From the NCBI GenBank assembly GCA_045129695.1, contig JBGVJZ010000035.1, positions 1 through 64,000 on the forward strand: DNA of 64,000 bases. Reading direction: 5' to 3'. Shown piece by piece: positions 57,317 to 64,000 of this stretch. Position 1 is the stretch's first letter. Every line of letters starts with the position of its first letter. Origin of the DNA: Eshraghiella sp045129695. GTDB taxonomy: Bacteria; Bacillota; Clostridia; Lachnospirales; Lachnospiraceae. Made by a program: the position numbers and the translations under genes. The notes beneath the pieces are model-generated. The model saw only the letters and a program-made list of their open reading frames with translations, was not told the origin of the DNA and did not search any database.

Positions 57317-59629
57317 TTATTTAAGATTATCTTCCCTGTCAGACAAAGACTTGCCTGCAAGAAATGCCTGTCCAAGACACAATCCGCCATCACCGGATGG
57401 CACCTGCTCATTAATATACCATTTAAGACTCTTTTCGGCAAATTTTACAGCCAATTCTTCCACGAGTATTCTGTTCAAAAATGTACCGCCGGATAAAGCA
57501 ATTGCCACACCCGACAAATTGTATTTATCAATTATTCTGCCGCAGACACTAATTATCCAATCCGCTACTGCGATAATAAATCCTCTCGCAAGCTGCGGTA
57601 CAGGAATTTCCCGCTCCAATGCATTAAAAATATCAATGAACAAATTTTCTGTATCTCCGATTAATTCCGTCCCTTCAATTGTTTTGATTGTCATCGGGTA
57701 AAAAGACTCCGACAGTGACGCTGCATATTCCAGTTCAATTGCAGCCTCACCCTCATATGAGCTGTATAAACATATTCCGAGAAACGCACTTACCGCATCA
57801 AATAACCTTCCCATTGAACATGATTTAATCTGATTAATATTGCAGTTAATTGCTTTAGAAACCAACTCATATCTGTCTATTTCAACATGTTCCGTATTCA
57901 GAAGCATATTCCTTGTATTCTCACTAAAAGAATTAATATATCCGTACAAAATACTTTCAGCATTACGGCTTCCCTCATTACCGCCCAAAAGTGCCACAGA
58001 CTTCAGGTGTGCGACTCTGTGAAATTCACTGTTATATATAAAAAATTCACTGCCCCACACATTGCCGTCATCACCATAACCTGTTCCGTCAAAAGCAATT
58101 CCGATAATATTACACTGCAACTCATGCTCAGCAATCACTGAAGCAATATGCGCTTTATGATGTTGGATTCTGTAATCAGCTCTTTCTGCAACCTGCGCCG
58201 ACAAATATTTCGGGTGCAAATCCACAGCATTAATCTTAGGTTCAAACCCAAAAAGCTTCTGCATTCTTATGTTTTCTTTATTATATTCTTTGAGGCAGCT
58301 CTCCTCCTCCAAATCGCCAAACTGCTGACTCAGATAGGCTCTTCCCTCATCCGTATAGCAGAATACGGATTTCAAATCACCTCCGGCAGCATGAATTCCT
58401 GCCCCGACAAAAGCTTTAACAGGCTCCGGTACAAAGCCTCTTGCCCTCCTAATCATCTGTCTTCTTCCTGCCACCATTCTGACAACTGAATCATCAAGCG
58501 GCGTGATTATACCCCGGTTATGGGACAAAATTCCGCATATGTCCCGGTTATCCAACCTCTCCAGTCTTTCAGAAATCCATTTCTCAATCAAGTCGTTATC
58601 TGTAATGATAAGTCCACCGGATATATTCGCACTTGTCATCACAAGATTACCCAAGGCCCTGGCAAGCATTATCTGAACCGGATTAGAAGGCAGCATACAA
58701 CCAACCTCAGGACTGTTCACACACACGCCATGTTCAAATTGTCTGCCATCTTCTCTATGCTTCAATAACACAATCGGGCGCGCCTTGGATAGCAGCTCCT
58801 GCTCCTCCTGCAAATCCACATAACAATATTCTCTTATTGTATCAACATCGTGAAACATAACCGCAAACGGCTTTCCTTCCCTTGCCTTAAGTTCTCTTAA
58901 TGTGTTTACGGCATTGGAATTATCAGGCAGACAGGTCAAATGATAGCCGCCAATATCTTTTATTGCTGCTATTCCACCATTTTGCAGATGTACAACCACC
59001 TTCTCAATACAATCTATATCAGTCCTGCCATCAAAATTAATTACACCTCTTTCAGAATTCCCTGCAACACTCCAGTTAAGCTTCGGACCACAGTAATGAC
59101 AGCCGATTGTTTGGGCATAATGACGCATTCCTCCATTATAATCATGCGTACATTCGTTACACATATTAAAGTCCTTCATTACGGTATTACACCTGTCATA
59201 CGGAAGCCCGTCAATTATACTGTATCTTGGTCCACAGGAAGTACAGCTTATAAAAGGATGTCTGTATCTTCGGTTTGCGACATCCGCTAATTCAGCCGCG
59301 CATTTGTCACAGGTCGGCAAATCAGGCGGAATATAAGGAATCTCAGGCTGGGGGCACAGATTACTGTCCTCAATTACAAAATCATGAAATTTCCTCAATG
59401 CTGACTTTTCCGCCTCAAGCTTCATAACCTTCGAGCCAATCGGTCCGGCTGCCAGTTCCGCCTTAAAGTGCAGCAAATCATCCGGATTTCCTGTTGCCAT
59501 TATGGTAACAATTCCCTGTGTATTCCTGACCCATCCTTTAATATTATACAGTTGTGCACGCTCTGCCACAAAGGGACGATAGCCCACACCCTGTACCAGA
59601 CCGCTTATTCTAATAAATTCCGTAATCAA
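57317..59629 (-). CDS. hypF: Carbamoyltransferase HypF
   Basis: 770 residues. Makes carbamoyl-adenylate from carbamoyl phosphate and passes the carbamoyl group to HypE. Domains in order: acylphosphatase-like (~5-90; LVQGVGYRPFVAERA, WVRNTQG), two zinc fingers (~105-185; CDKCAAE ... CTSCGP ... CNECTHDY ... CHYCGP), YrdC-like (~195-380; AIKDIGGYHLTC) and Kae1-like (~400-770; HKAHIASVIAEHEL, GIAFDGTGYGDDGNVWG, LSGGTFLNRIL). The start codon is TTG behind GAGGG. First gene of the hyp cluster. hypA and hypB are not in this cluster. Confidence 0.96.
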   Translation of the reverse strand: MITEFIRISGLVQGVGYRPFVAERAQLYNIKGWVRNTQGIVTIMATGNPDDLLHFKAELAAGPIGSKVMKLEAEKSALRKFHDFVIEDSNLCPQPEIPYIPPDLPTCDKCAAELADVANRRYRHPFISCTSCGPRYSIIDGLPYDRCNTVMKDFNMCNECTHDYNGGMRHYAQTIGCHYCGPKLNWSVAGNSERGVINFDGRTDIDCIEKVVVHLQNGGIAAIKDIGGYHLTCLPDNSNAVNTLRELKAREGKPFAVMFHDVDTIREYCYVDLQEEQELLSKARPIVLLKHREDGRQFEHGVCVNSPEVGCMLPSNPVQIMLARALGNLVMTSANISGGLIITDNDLIEKWISERLERLDNRDICGILSHNRGIITPLDDSVVRMVAGRRQMIRRARGFVPEPVKAFVGAGIHAAGGDLKSVFCYTDEGRAYLSQQFGDLEEESCLKEYNKENIRMQKLFGFEPKINAVDLHPKYLSAQVAERADYRIQHHKAHIASVIAEHELQCNIIGIAFDGTGYGDDGNVWGSEFFIYNSEFHRVAHLKSVALLGGNEGSRNAESILYGYINSFSENTRNMLLNTEHVEIDRYELVSKAINCNINQIKSCSMGRLFDAVSAFLGICLYSSYEGEAAIELEYAASLSESFYPMTIKTIEGTELIGDTENLFIDIFNALEREIPVPQLARGFIIAVADWIISVCGRIIDKYNLSGVAIALSGGTFLNRILVEELAVKFAEKSLKWYINEQVPSGDGGLCLGQAFLAGKSLSDREDNLK

Positions 59630-59680
59630 AATATGCCCTCTTCCATTTAATTGAATTGATTTAATTATAACATTTTTCTC

Positions 59681-59709
59681 TTGTATTTTCCTTAAAAAGA
59701 TTATACAAT
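59681..59709 (+). promoter_or_regulatory. Predicted sigma-A promoter of argC
   Basis: TTGTAT, 17 bases, TACAAT, 52 bases before the start codon. A TATAAT for divergent hypF lies at 59664-59669 on the minus strand without a good -35. Confidence 0.6.
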
Positions 59710-59761
59710 GTCATAAATTATTTTTTTACATATACAGGCTATTTTCAGGAGGAATTTTGTT

Positions 59762-60709
59762 ATGAAAACTAAAATTTACATTGACGGTAGTGAAGGAACT
59801 ACCGGATTAAGAATAAATGAGCGTTTTCAGGGTCGTGATGATATAGAAATCCTCACAATACCAAGCGAGCTTAGAAAGGATTTAAATGAAAGGAAAAAAT
59901 ACATAAATGCATCAGACATTACATTCTTATGTCTTCCTGACGCAGCTGCAATTGAAGCAGTTTCTCTTGTAGAAAATGAAAATGTAAGAATTATTGATGC
60001 TTCAACCGCACACAGAACCGAAACAGGCTGGGCTTATGGTTTCCCTGAATTATCAGCCGGTCACAGAGAAGCAATTGTTTCCGGAAAGCGAATTGCTGTT
60101 CCGGGCTGTTATGCATCCGGATTTGTTTCATTAGTATATCCTTTAGTAGCGGGTGAAATACTCCCGACTGATTACCCGGTAAGCAGCTTTGCTTTGTCAG
60201 GCTACAGCGGAGCAGGTAAGAAAACAATCGCCATATATGAAAGCGGGGACCGACCTAAGGAATTTGCTTCAGGAAGAGAATACGCCTTGACACAGCAGCA
60301 CAAGCATTTAAAAGAGATGAAAAAAATTACGGGCTTAGAGAGAACTCCTCTGTTCTCCCCTATCATTGATGATTATTACAGCGGTATGGTCGTATCCGTT
60401 CCATTATATGCTGATATGCTTTCAAAGACAATGACACCTGAGACTTTGTTGGAATATTATAAGGAATTTTATAACGGTAAACCATTTATCAAAGTAAGCG
60501 AAGCAGACGATGAAGTTGCTGCAAGCGGTTTTATTGCAGGCAACGGCTTATCAGGCTGGGACGGTTTGAAAATTTATGTGACAGGCAATGAAGAACGAAT
60601 CGTAGTGTCTTCACAATTTGACAATCTCGGAAAAGGTGCTTCCGGTGCCGCTATCCAGTGCATGAATATTATGCTTGGTTGTGATGAAGCCAAGGGCTTG
60701 AATTTATAA
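59762..60709 (+). CDS. argC: N-acetyl-gamma-glutamyl-phosphate reductase, short type
   Basis: 315 residues, matching the shorter type 2 ArgC. Third step of arginine synthesis, NADPH-dependent reduction of N-acetylglutamyl phosphate. Catalytic Cys116 in AVPGCYASGF; the NADP loop is DGSEGTTGLRI (8-18); IDASTAHR (78-85), SGYSGAGKK and the C-terminal NLGKGASGAAIQ are conserved. It stands alone, inserted between the hydrogenase genes and their maturation genes on the opposite strand; no other arg gene is nearby. Confidence 0.95.
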   Translation: MKTKIYIDGSEGTTGLRINERFQGRDDIEILTIPSELRKDLNERKKYINASDITFLCLPDAAAIEAVSLVENENVRIIDASTAHRTETGWAYGFPELSAGHREAIVSGKRIAVPGCYASGFVSLVYPLVAGEILPTDYPVSSFALSGYSGAGKKTIAIYESGDRPKEFASGREYALTQQHKHLKEMKKITGLERTPLFSPIIDDYYSGMVVSVPLYADMLSKTMTPETLLEYYKEFYNGKPFIKVSEADDEVAASGFIAGNGLSGWDGLKIYVTGNEERIVVSSQFDNLGKGASGAAIQCMNIMLGCDEAKGLNL

Positions 60710-60766
60710 TTTGACCTATCTCAAATTTATGTAATAATTTCAGGCTGACAGCATCCTTAAATGATT

Positions 60767-60800
60767 AAATGGGAAGTCCCGGTAACGGGCCTTCCCATTT
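60767..60800 (+). terminator. Hairpin terminator between argC and echF
   Basis: AAATGGGAAG (60767-60776) pairs with CTTCCCATTT (60791-60800), with an inner CCCGGTAACGGG hairpin. TTTT overlaps the end on the plus strand. It probably serves both convergent units. Confidence 0.8.
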
Positions 60801-60806
60801 TAAAAT

Positions 60807-61193
60807 CTATTCGTTCTCTACAGGTTTAGCCGCCGGTTTCGCCGGTATCTGCACCGTAACATGAACCGTCTCCTCAAACTTCTCGCTTCCGGGCTCCTGA
60901 TACCCCGGTACAAGTGCAAGACATTTCTTCGGACATTTTTCCGAACAATAACCACACTGAATACAATCAAACCGGTTAATTGTCCACGCTCCTGCCTCGC
61001 GATTAACCTTAATCGCTCCCGGCGGACAGCTTCTCATACACATTCCGCAAAGAATGCAAGCCTCTGCATCCAGTTCAATATGTCCCCTTGTTCTTTCCGG
61101 ATATTCTCTTGGCACAGCAGGATAAGAGATAGTTGCCGGTTTTGAAAACAAATTTTTAATTGCCTGACCGGCAAAAGTCATAATTGATGCCAT
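60807..61193 (-). CDS. echF: Ech hydrogenase ferredoxin subunit EchF
   Basis: 128 residues with two [4Fe-4S] motifs: CILCGMCMRSCPPG (~47-60) and CIQCGYCSEKCP (~76-87). Equivalent to NuoI. Passes electrons from soluble ferredoxin to EchC. The Pro/Ala/Lys tail is low complexity. 11 bases after echE; last gene of the ech operon. Confidence 0.93.
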   Translation of the reverse strand: MASIMTFAGQAIKNLFSKPATISYPAVPREYPERTRGHIELDAEACILCGMCMRSCPPGAIKVNREAGAWTINRFDCIQCGYCSEKCPKKCLALVPGYQEPGSEKFEETVHVTVQIPAKPAAKPVENE

Positions 61194-61204
61194 AGCTTAC
61201 CTCC

Positions 61205-62284
61205 TTATCTCTCTGTACAGCTGACGCATGGATCAATTGTAAGTATTAAAAGCGGAACATCACCATACTGGCAGCCCTTAAGAATCTGTAACAATGAAGG
61301 CAGATTGGCAAAAGTAGGTGTCCTTACACGCATTCTGTCCAGAAACAGACTTCCATTAGCTCTTACATAGTAAAACGCCTCACCTCTTGGCTGCTCCATA
61401 CGAATGAAAGCTTCACCATTCGGTAAACCTTTAACAGCTGTTGATATCTCGCCATCAGGAATTTTGGACACTGCCTGACGAATTAAATCCACAGACTGGA
61501 AAATTTCACCAATTCTCACCTCGCATCTTGCATAGCTGTCACAGGCATTACTGATAATAGGCTCAAAATCGAGGTTGGCATAAGCCTCATAACCTGTTTT
61601 ACGCATATCAATTGCTATTCCGCTGGCTCTCATCATCGGTCCACATGCACCCCTTCTGATTGCGTCCTCTTTAGAAAGAATACCAACATCCACAAGGCGG
61701 CTTCTTACTGTATAATCCTTAAGAAATACAGATGTTGTAGCTTTAAGCTCCTTCTCCATATCATTAAGTGTCTGAACAAAAGACGCAAGCATGTCAGCCG
61801 GCATATCCTTCAATACTCCGCCAATCTTATTAACAGAGAAAATGACTCTTCCTCCTGTAGAAATTTCAAACATATCGAGAATCTTCTCACGAAGCCTCCA
61901 TGACTGCATAAATAATGCTTCAAAACCAAATGCATCTGCAAGCAGACCAAGCCACAGAAGATGGCTGTGCAGTCTTGACATCTCGCACCAGATTGTACGG
62001 AGGTACTTGGCTCTCTCCGGAACAGCTACATTCATAATCTGCTCAACAGCATTACAATATCCCATTCCATGCATATATGAGCAGATTCCACAAACACGTT
62101 CCGCAACATATACCATTTCATTAAAATTCTTTTTCTTAACAAGACTTTCAAGACCTCTGTGAACATATCCGATAGAAGGAACAGCCTCAACAACCTTCTC
62201 ATCCTCCAGAACCAAATCAAGATGAATAGGCTCCGGGAGAACCGGATGCTGTGGTCCGAAAGGTACAACACTTCTCTTAGCCAT
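61205..62284 (-). CDS. echE: Ech hydrogenase large catalytic subunit EchE
   Basis: 359 residues carrying the [NiFe] centre. N-terminal nickel motif ERVCGICSYMHG (CGIC at 65-68) and C-terminal DPCVSCTER (~352-359). The protein ends at the Arg that in most [NiFe] large subunits precedes a cleaved C-terminal extension, so no maturation protease step is expected. Equivalent to NuoD. Start overlaps the echD stop (TAATG). Confidence 0.95.
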   Translation of the reverse strand: MAKRSVVPFGPQHPVLPEPIHLDLVLEDEKVVEAVPSIGYVHRGLESLVKKKNFNEMVYVAERVCGICSYMHGMGYCNAVEQIMNVAVPERAKYLRTIWCEMSRLHSHLLWLGLLADAFGFEALFMQSWRLREKILDMFEISTGGRVIFSVNKIGGVLKDMPADMLASFVQTLNDMEKELKATTSVFLKDYTVRSRLVDVGILSKEDAIRRGACGPMMRASGIAIDMRKTGYEAYANLDFEPIISNACDSYARCEVRIGEIFQSVDLIRQAVSKIPDGEISTAVKGLPNGEAFIRMEQPRGEAFYYVRANGSLFLDRMRVRTPTFANLPSLLQILKGCQYGDVPLLILTIDPCVSCTER

Positions 62285-62643
62285 TATTTTGCCTCCTTTG
62301 GTACAAAAGGTGTCTCTTCGTCAATCCGATATAATTTATCATGTAAGTCAAGCTTCATATGTGTAACCTGAAGTCCGAAAAGCTCCTTCATCTCATTCTC
62401 ATAAAAAACTGCCGAGCGGTATACACGTGAAATACTTGCTACTGAATCATCCTTATCAATCACAAGACGAAAATGCTCAATATCATAATCCTTTGCAAAA
62501 GAATAGCTGATTTCATAAGTCTCATTTACATAAGAACAGCAAATCTGTGCAAGGCGCCAGTTATCGTTCTTTTTCTCCATAATTACAGGGAGAAGGTCCT
62601 CTTTTTCAATTTTGAAAATATTATTACCCAAAGCTTCCATCAC
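62284..62643 (-). CDS. echD: Ech hydrogenase subunit EchD
   Basis: 119 residues, equivalent to NuoC. The conserved late segment FYENEMKELFGLQVTHM (~85-101) is the 30-kDa subunit signature (here EMKELFG). It has no cofactor and docks on the large subunit. It overlaps echC by 4 bases and echE by 1. Confidence 0.93.
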   Translation of the reverse strand: MMEALGNNIFKIEKEDLLPVIMEKKNDNWRLAQICCSYVNETYEISYSFAKDYDIEHFRLVIDKDDSVASISRVYRSAVFYENEMKELFGLQVTHMKLDLHDKLYRIDEETPFVPKEAK

Positions 62644-63071
62644 TTCTTTTCTCCCTTCTTAACCTTATCCTTAAAAAGAGCTACAGCCTTAACAACACCG
62701 TCAATAATTGACTCCGGTCTGGCCGCACAGCCCGGTACATAGATATCCACAGGAATAACTGTGTCTGCTCCGCCTTTAATGTTATAGCATTCCTTAAAAA
62801 TTCCACCTGTACAGGCACATGTACCAACCGCCACTACAACCTTTGGCGCCGGAATCTGTGAATAAATCTGCTTCACAACCTCTTCGTTCTGACTGTTAAT
62901 TCCGCCTGTTACAAGAAAAATATCCGCATGCATCGGATTTCCCGTATTAATTACGCCAAAACGCTCTACGTCATATACAGGGGTAGTACATGCAAGCACT
63001 TCAATATCACAACCATTGCAGCTTGAGCCATCATAATGGAGAAGCCATGGTGATTTCTCTAAACTTTTCAT
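62640..63071 (-). CDS. echC: Ech hydrogenase small subunit EchC
   Basis: 143 residues, equivalent to NuoB. Binds the proximal [4Fe-4S] cluster: SCNGCDIEVLA (CxxC, ~18-21), VGTCACTGG (~80-88) and VPGCAARPE (~111-119). Sits between EchF and the [NiFe] centre. 10 bases after echB. Confidence 0.95.
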   Translation of the reverse strand: MKSLEKSPWLLHYDGSSCNGCDIEVLACTTPVYDVERFGVINTGNPMHADIFLVTGGINSQNEEVVKQIYSQIPAPKVVVAVGTCACTGGIFKECYNIKGGADTVIPVDIYVPGCAARPESIIDGVVKAVALFKDKVKKGEKK

Positions 63072-63081
63072 ATTCTGCCTC

Positions 63082-63963
63082 CTAACGTGATTTCAGCAGT
63101 TCAAGAATAAACAGATTCAAACCGCCGGTAACCATTGTAACTGCCCACGCCATCTTAAGCATCGTCTGCCATTTTACACGCGCCGATGTATTATCAATAA
63201 GAATCTCAACAAAATATACCACAAGTACTGCAATAACAGCCACCACAAAGCTCAACCTATCGGAATTAATGAAGAACAGTGCAACCACACCAAGCAGAAA
63301 CACATTCTCATACCATTCGGCAATTGTTGTCATAGCATATTCAATTCCAATCATTTCAGTAGTAACACCCTTTACAACCTCCTGATGTGCATGGTGGGAG
63401 GTACTTAAATCAAATGGAGATTTACGGAATTTGATTGTAAGAATAAACACGAATCCGATAAAAAACCCCGGTGTGTATATAATTGTAGGTGCATCTGCTT
63501 TAATAATCTCTGCAACATTAAAGGTTCCTGTTGCGAGAAAAAAACCAACTGCTGTAAGTAACACCATTGGCTCATATGCCATCATCTGTATCATCTCACG
63601 ATGTGAACCGATTGTACTAAACGGCGAATGTGTTGAAGTAGACGCAAGTATCAGAAACATTGCCGCCGTTGACAATGAGAAGAAGCACATCAGCATATCA
63701 AAACCACCGAAAAACAATGCTCCTGATAAAAGCACAAAAAATAAATACGACATTACCATCAGGGTCTGAAACTTATTCATAACTAAAAGCTGTTTATGAA
63801 AAAGTTTTGATACGTCATAAAAAGGCTGCAATACAGACGGCCCCTTTCTGCCCTGCATTCTCGCAGATATCTTACGGTCAAACCCTTCTAAAAGTCCGCC
63901 AATAAAAGGTGCGGCAATAACGAAAGCCGCCATACAAATAAGTCTTATAACATATTCACTCAT
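63082..63963 (-). CDS. echB: Ech hydrogenase membrane subunit EchB
   Basis: 293 residues, about eight membrane helices, equivalent to NuoH. Conserved loops: FDRKISARMQGRKGPS (~28-43) and SPFDLSTSHHAHQEVVKG (~178-195), the latter at the interface with the peripheral arm. Anchors the catalytic subunits and couples electron transfer to ion movement. Start overlaps the echA stop by 1 base. Confidence 0.95.
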   Translation of the reverse strand: MSEYVIRLICMAAFVIAAPFIGGLLEGFDRKISARMQGRKGPSVLQPFYDVSKLFHKQLLVMNKFQTLMVMSYLFFVLLSGALFFGGFDMLMCFFSLSTAAMFLILASTSTHSPFSTIGSHREMIQMMAYEPMVLLTAVGFFLATGTFNVAEIIKADAPTIIYTPGFFIGFVFILTIKFRKSPFDLSTSHHAHQEVVKGVTTEMIGIEYAMTTIAEWYENVFLLGVVALFFINSDRLSFVVAVIAVLVVYFVEILIDNTSARVKWQTMLKMAWAVTMVTGGLNLFILELLKSR

Positions 63964-64000
63964 TAAACCGCACCTCCTATAATAGTACAGATAAATACTA
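63963..64000 (-). CDS. echA: Ech hydrogenase subunit EchA, C-terminal end only
   Basis: The last codons before a TAA at 63963-63965 read VFICTIIGGAV, a hydrophobic end in frame up to the window edge. The stop overlaps the echB start (TAATG), and a GGAGGTGCGG ribosome site for echB lies within it. In ech operons this position belongs to the NuoL-like antiporter subunit EchA. Identity rests on gene order. Confidence 0.6.
   Translation of the reverse strand, partial: VFICTIIGGAV

Noticed and set aside
1..64000. CRISPR arrays, tRNA, rRNA, transposases, prophage genes
   Set aside because: Looked for on both strands by eye; no regular repeat-spacer pattern, cloverleaf or element gene was recognised.

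Overview
The window looks like chromosome from a motile, strictly anaerobic, low-GC Clostridia bacterium, most likely a Lachnospiraceae member. The evidence is a class III ribonucleotide reductase (nrdD/nrdG), an energy-converting Ech [NiFe] hydrogenase with Hyp maturation genes, a SpoVAF-type germination protein, a SleB-type cell-wall hydrolase, a sigma-28-type flagellar promoter, a chemotaxis receptor, and Thr/Glu/Pro-rich linkers on surface proteins. No rRNA, tRNA, CRISPR array, transposase or integrase was recognised. Genus assignment is inference.

Layout. 1-5.3 kb: an ABC exporter (permease cut by the window edge, ATPase with a repeat tail), purine nucleoside phosphorylase, a Ppx/GppA phosphatase, YbaK, a YbgC-like thioesterase and QueH. 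5.3-17.4 kb: PepF, a chemotaxis receptor, SpoVAF-like protein, an XRE regulator, a large FtsX-type ABC transporter, a GNAT enzyme, and a VTC polyphosphate polymerase overlapping a DUF4956 membrane protein. 17.4-24.1 kb: nrdD-nrdG-dut behind two NrdR boxes, facing a MoxR-DUF58-DUF4129-like operon. 24.3-28.5 kb: a type IIA topoisomerase pair.

28.7-41.1 kb is the most unusual part. It holds two extracytoplasmic-function (ECF) sigma systems. The first is a classic sigma/anti-sigma pair followed by a secreted papain-fold protease. The second is a four-gene operon ending in an 826-residue protein in which an ECF sigma factor is joined through one membrane helix to a large extracytoplasmic region with two tandem copies of an unknown domain. 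Its partners are a five-helix leucine-rich-repeat protein, a lipoprotein with an NPCBM-like domain and a membrane-anchored surface protein. This operon and a small OB-fold-like gene share a near-identical ECF-type promoter (GCAACC, 17 bases, CTCTAT). A structured RNA candidate ending in a terminator lies between them. The block sits between a response regulator and a histidine kinase that would normally be adjacent, which suggests an inserted module.

41.1-50.8 kb: thrC, a glycosyltransferase, the SleB-like hydrolase, a protein with two AP2-like DNA-binding domains next to a perfect 31-base palindrome, leuC/leuD, an EAL-HDOD protein and ilvN-ilvC. 50.8-55.0 kb: a coiled-coil J-domain protein, a cation/proton antiporter and a three-gene cluster of unknown function (DUF6033-like and DUF5610-like) behind the sigma-28 promoter. 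55.0-64.0 kb: hypF-hypC-hypD-hypE, argC and echABCDEF (echA cut by the window edge). Ech should couple ferredoxin oxidation and H2 formation to ion pumping; HypCDEF builds its Fe(CN)2CO centre.

Gene starts were moved from the longest possible frame where a Shine-Dalgarno sequence clearly marks an internal start. Family assignments come from recognising motifs by eye; no database search was run.
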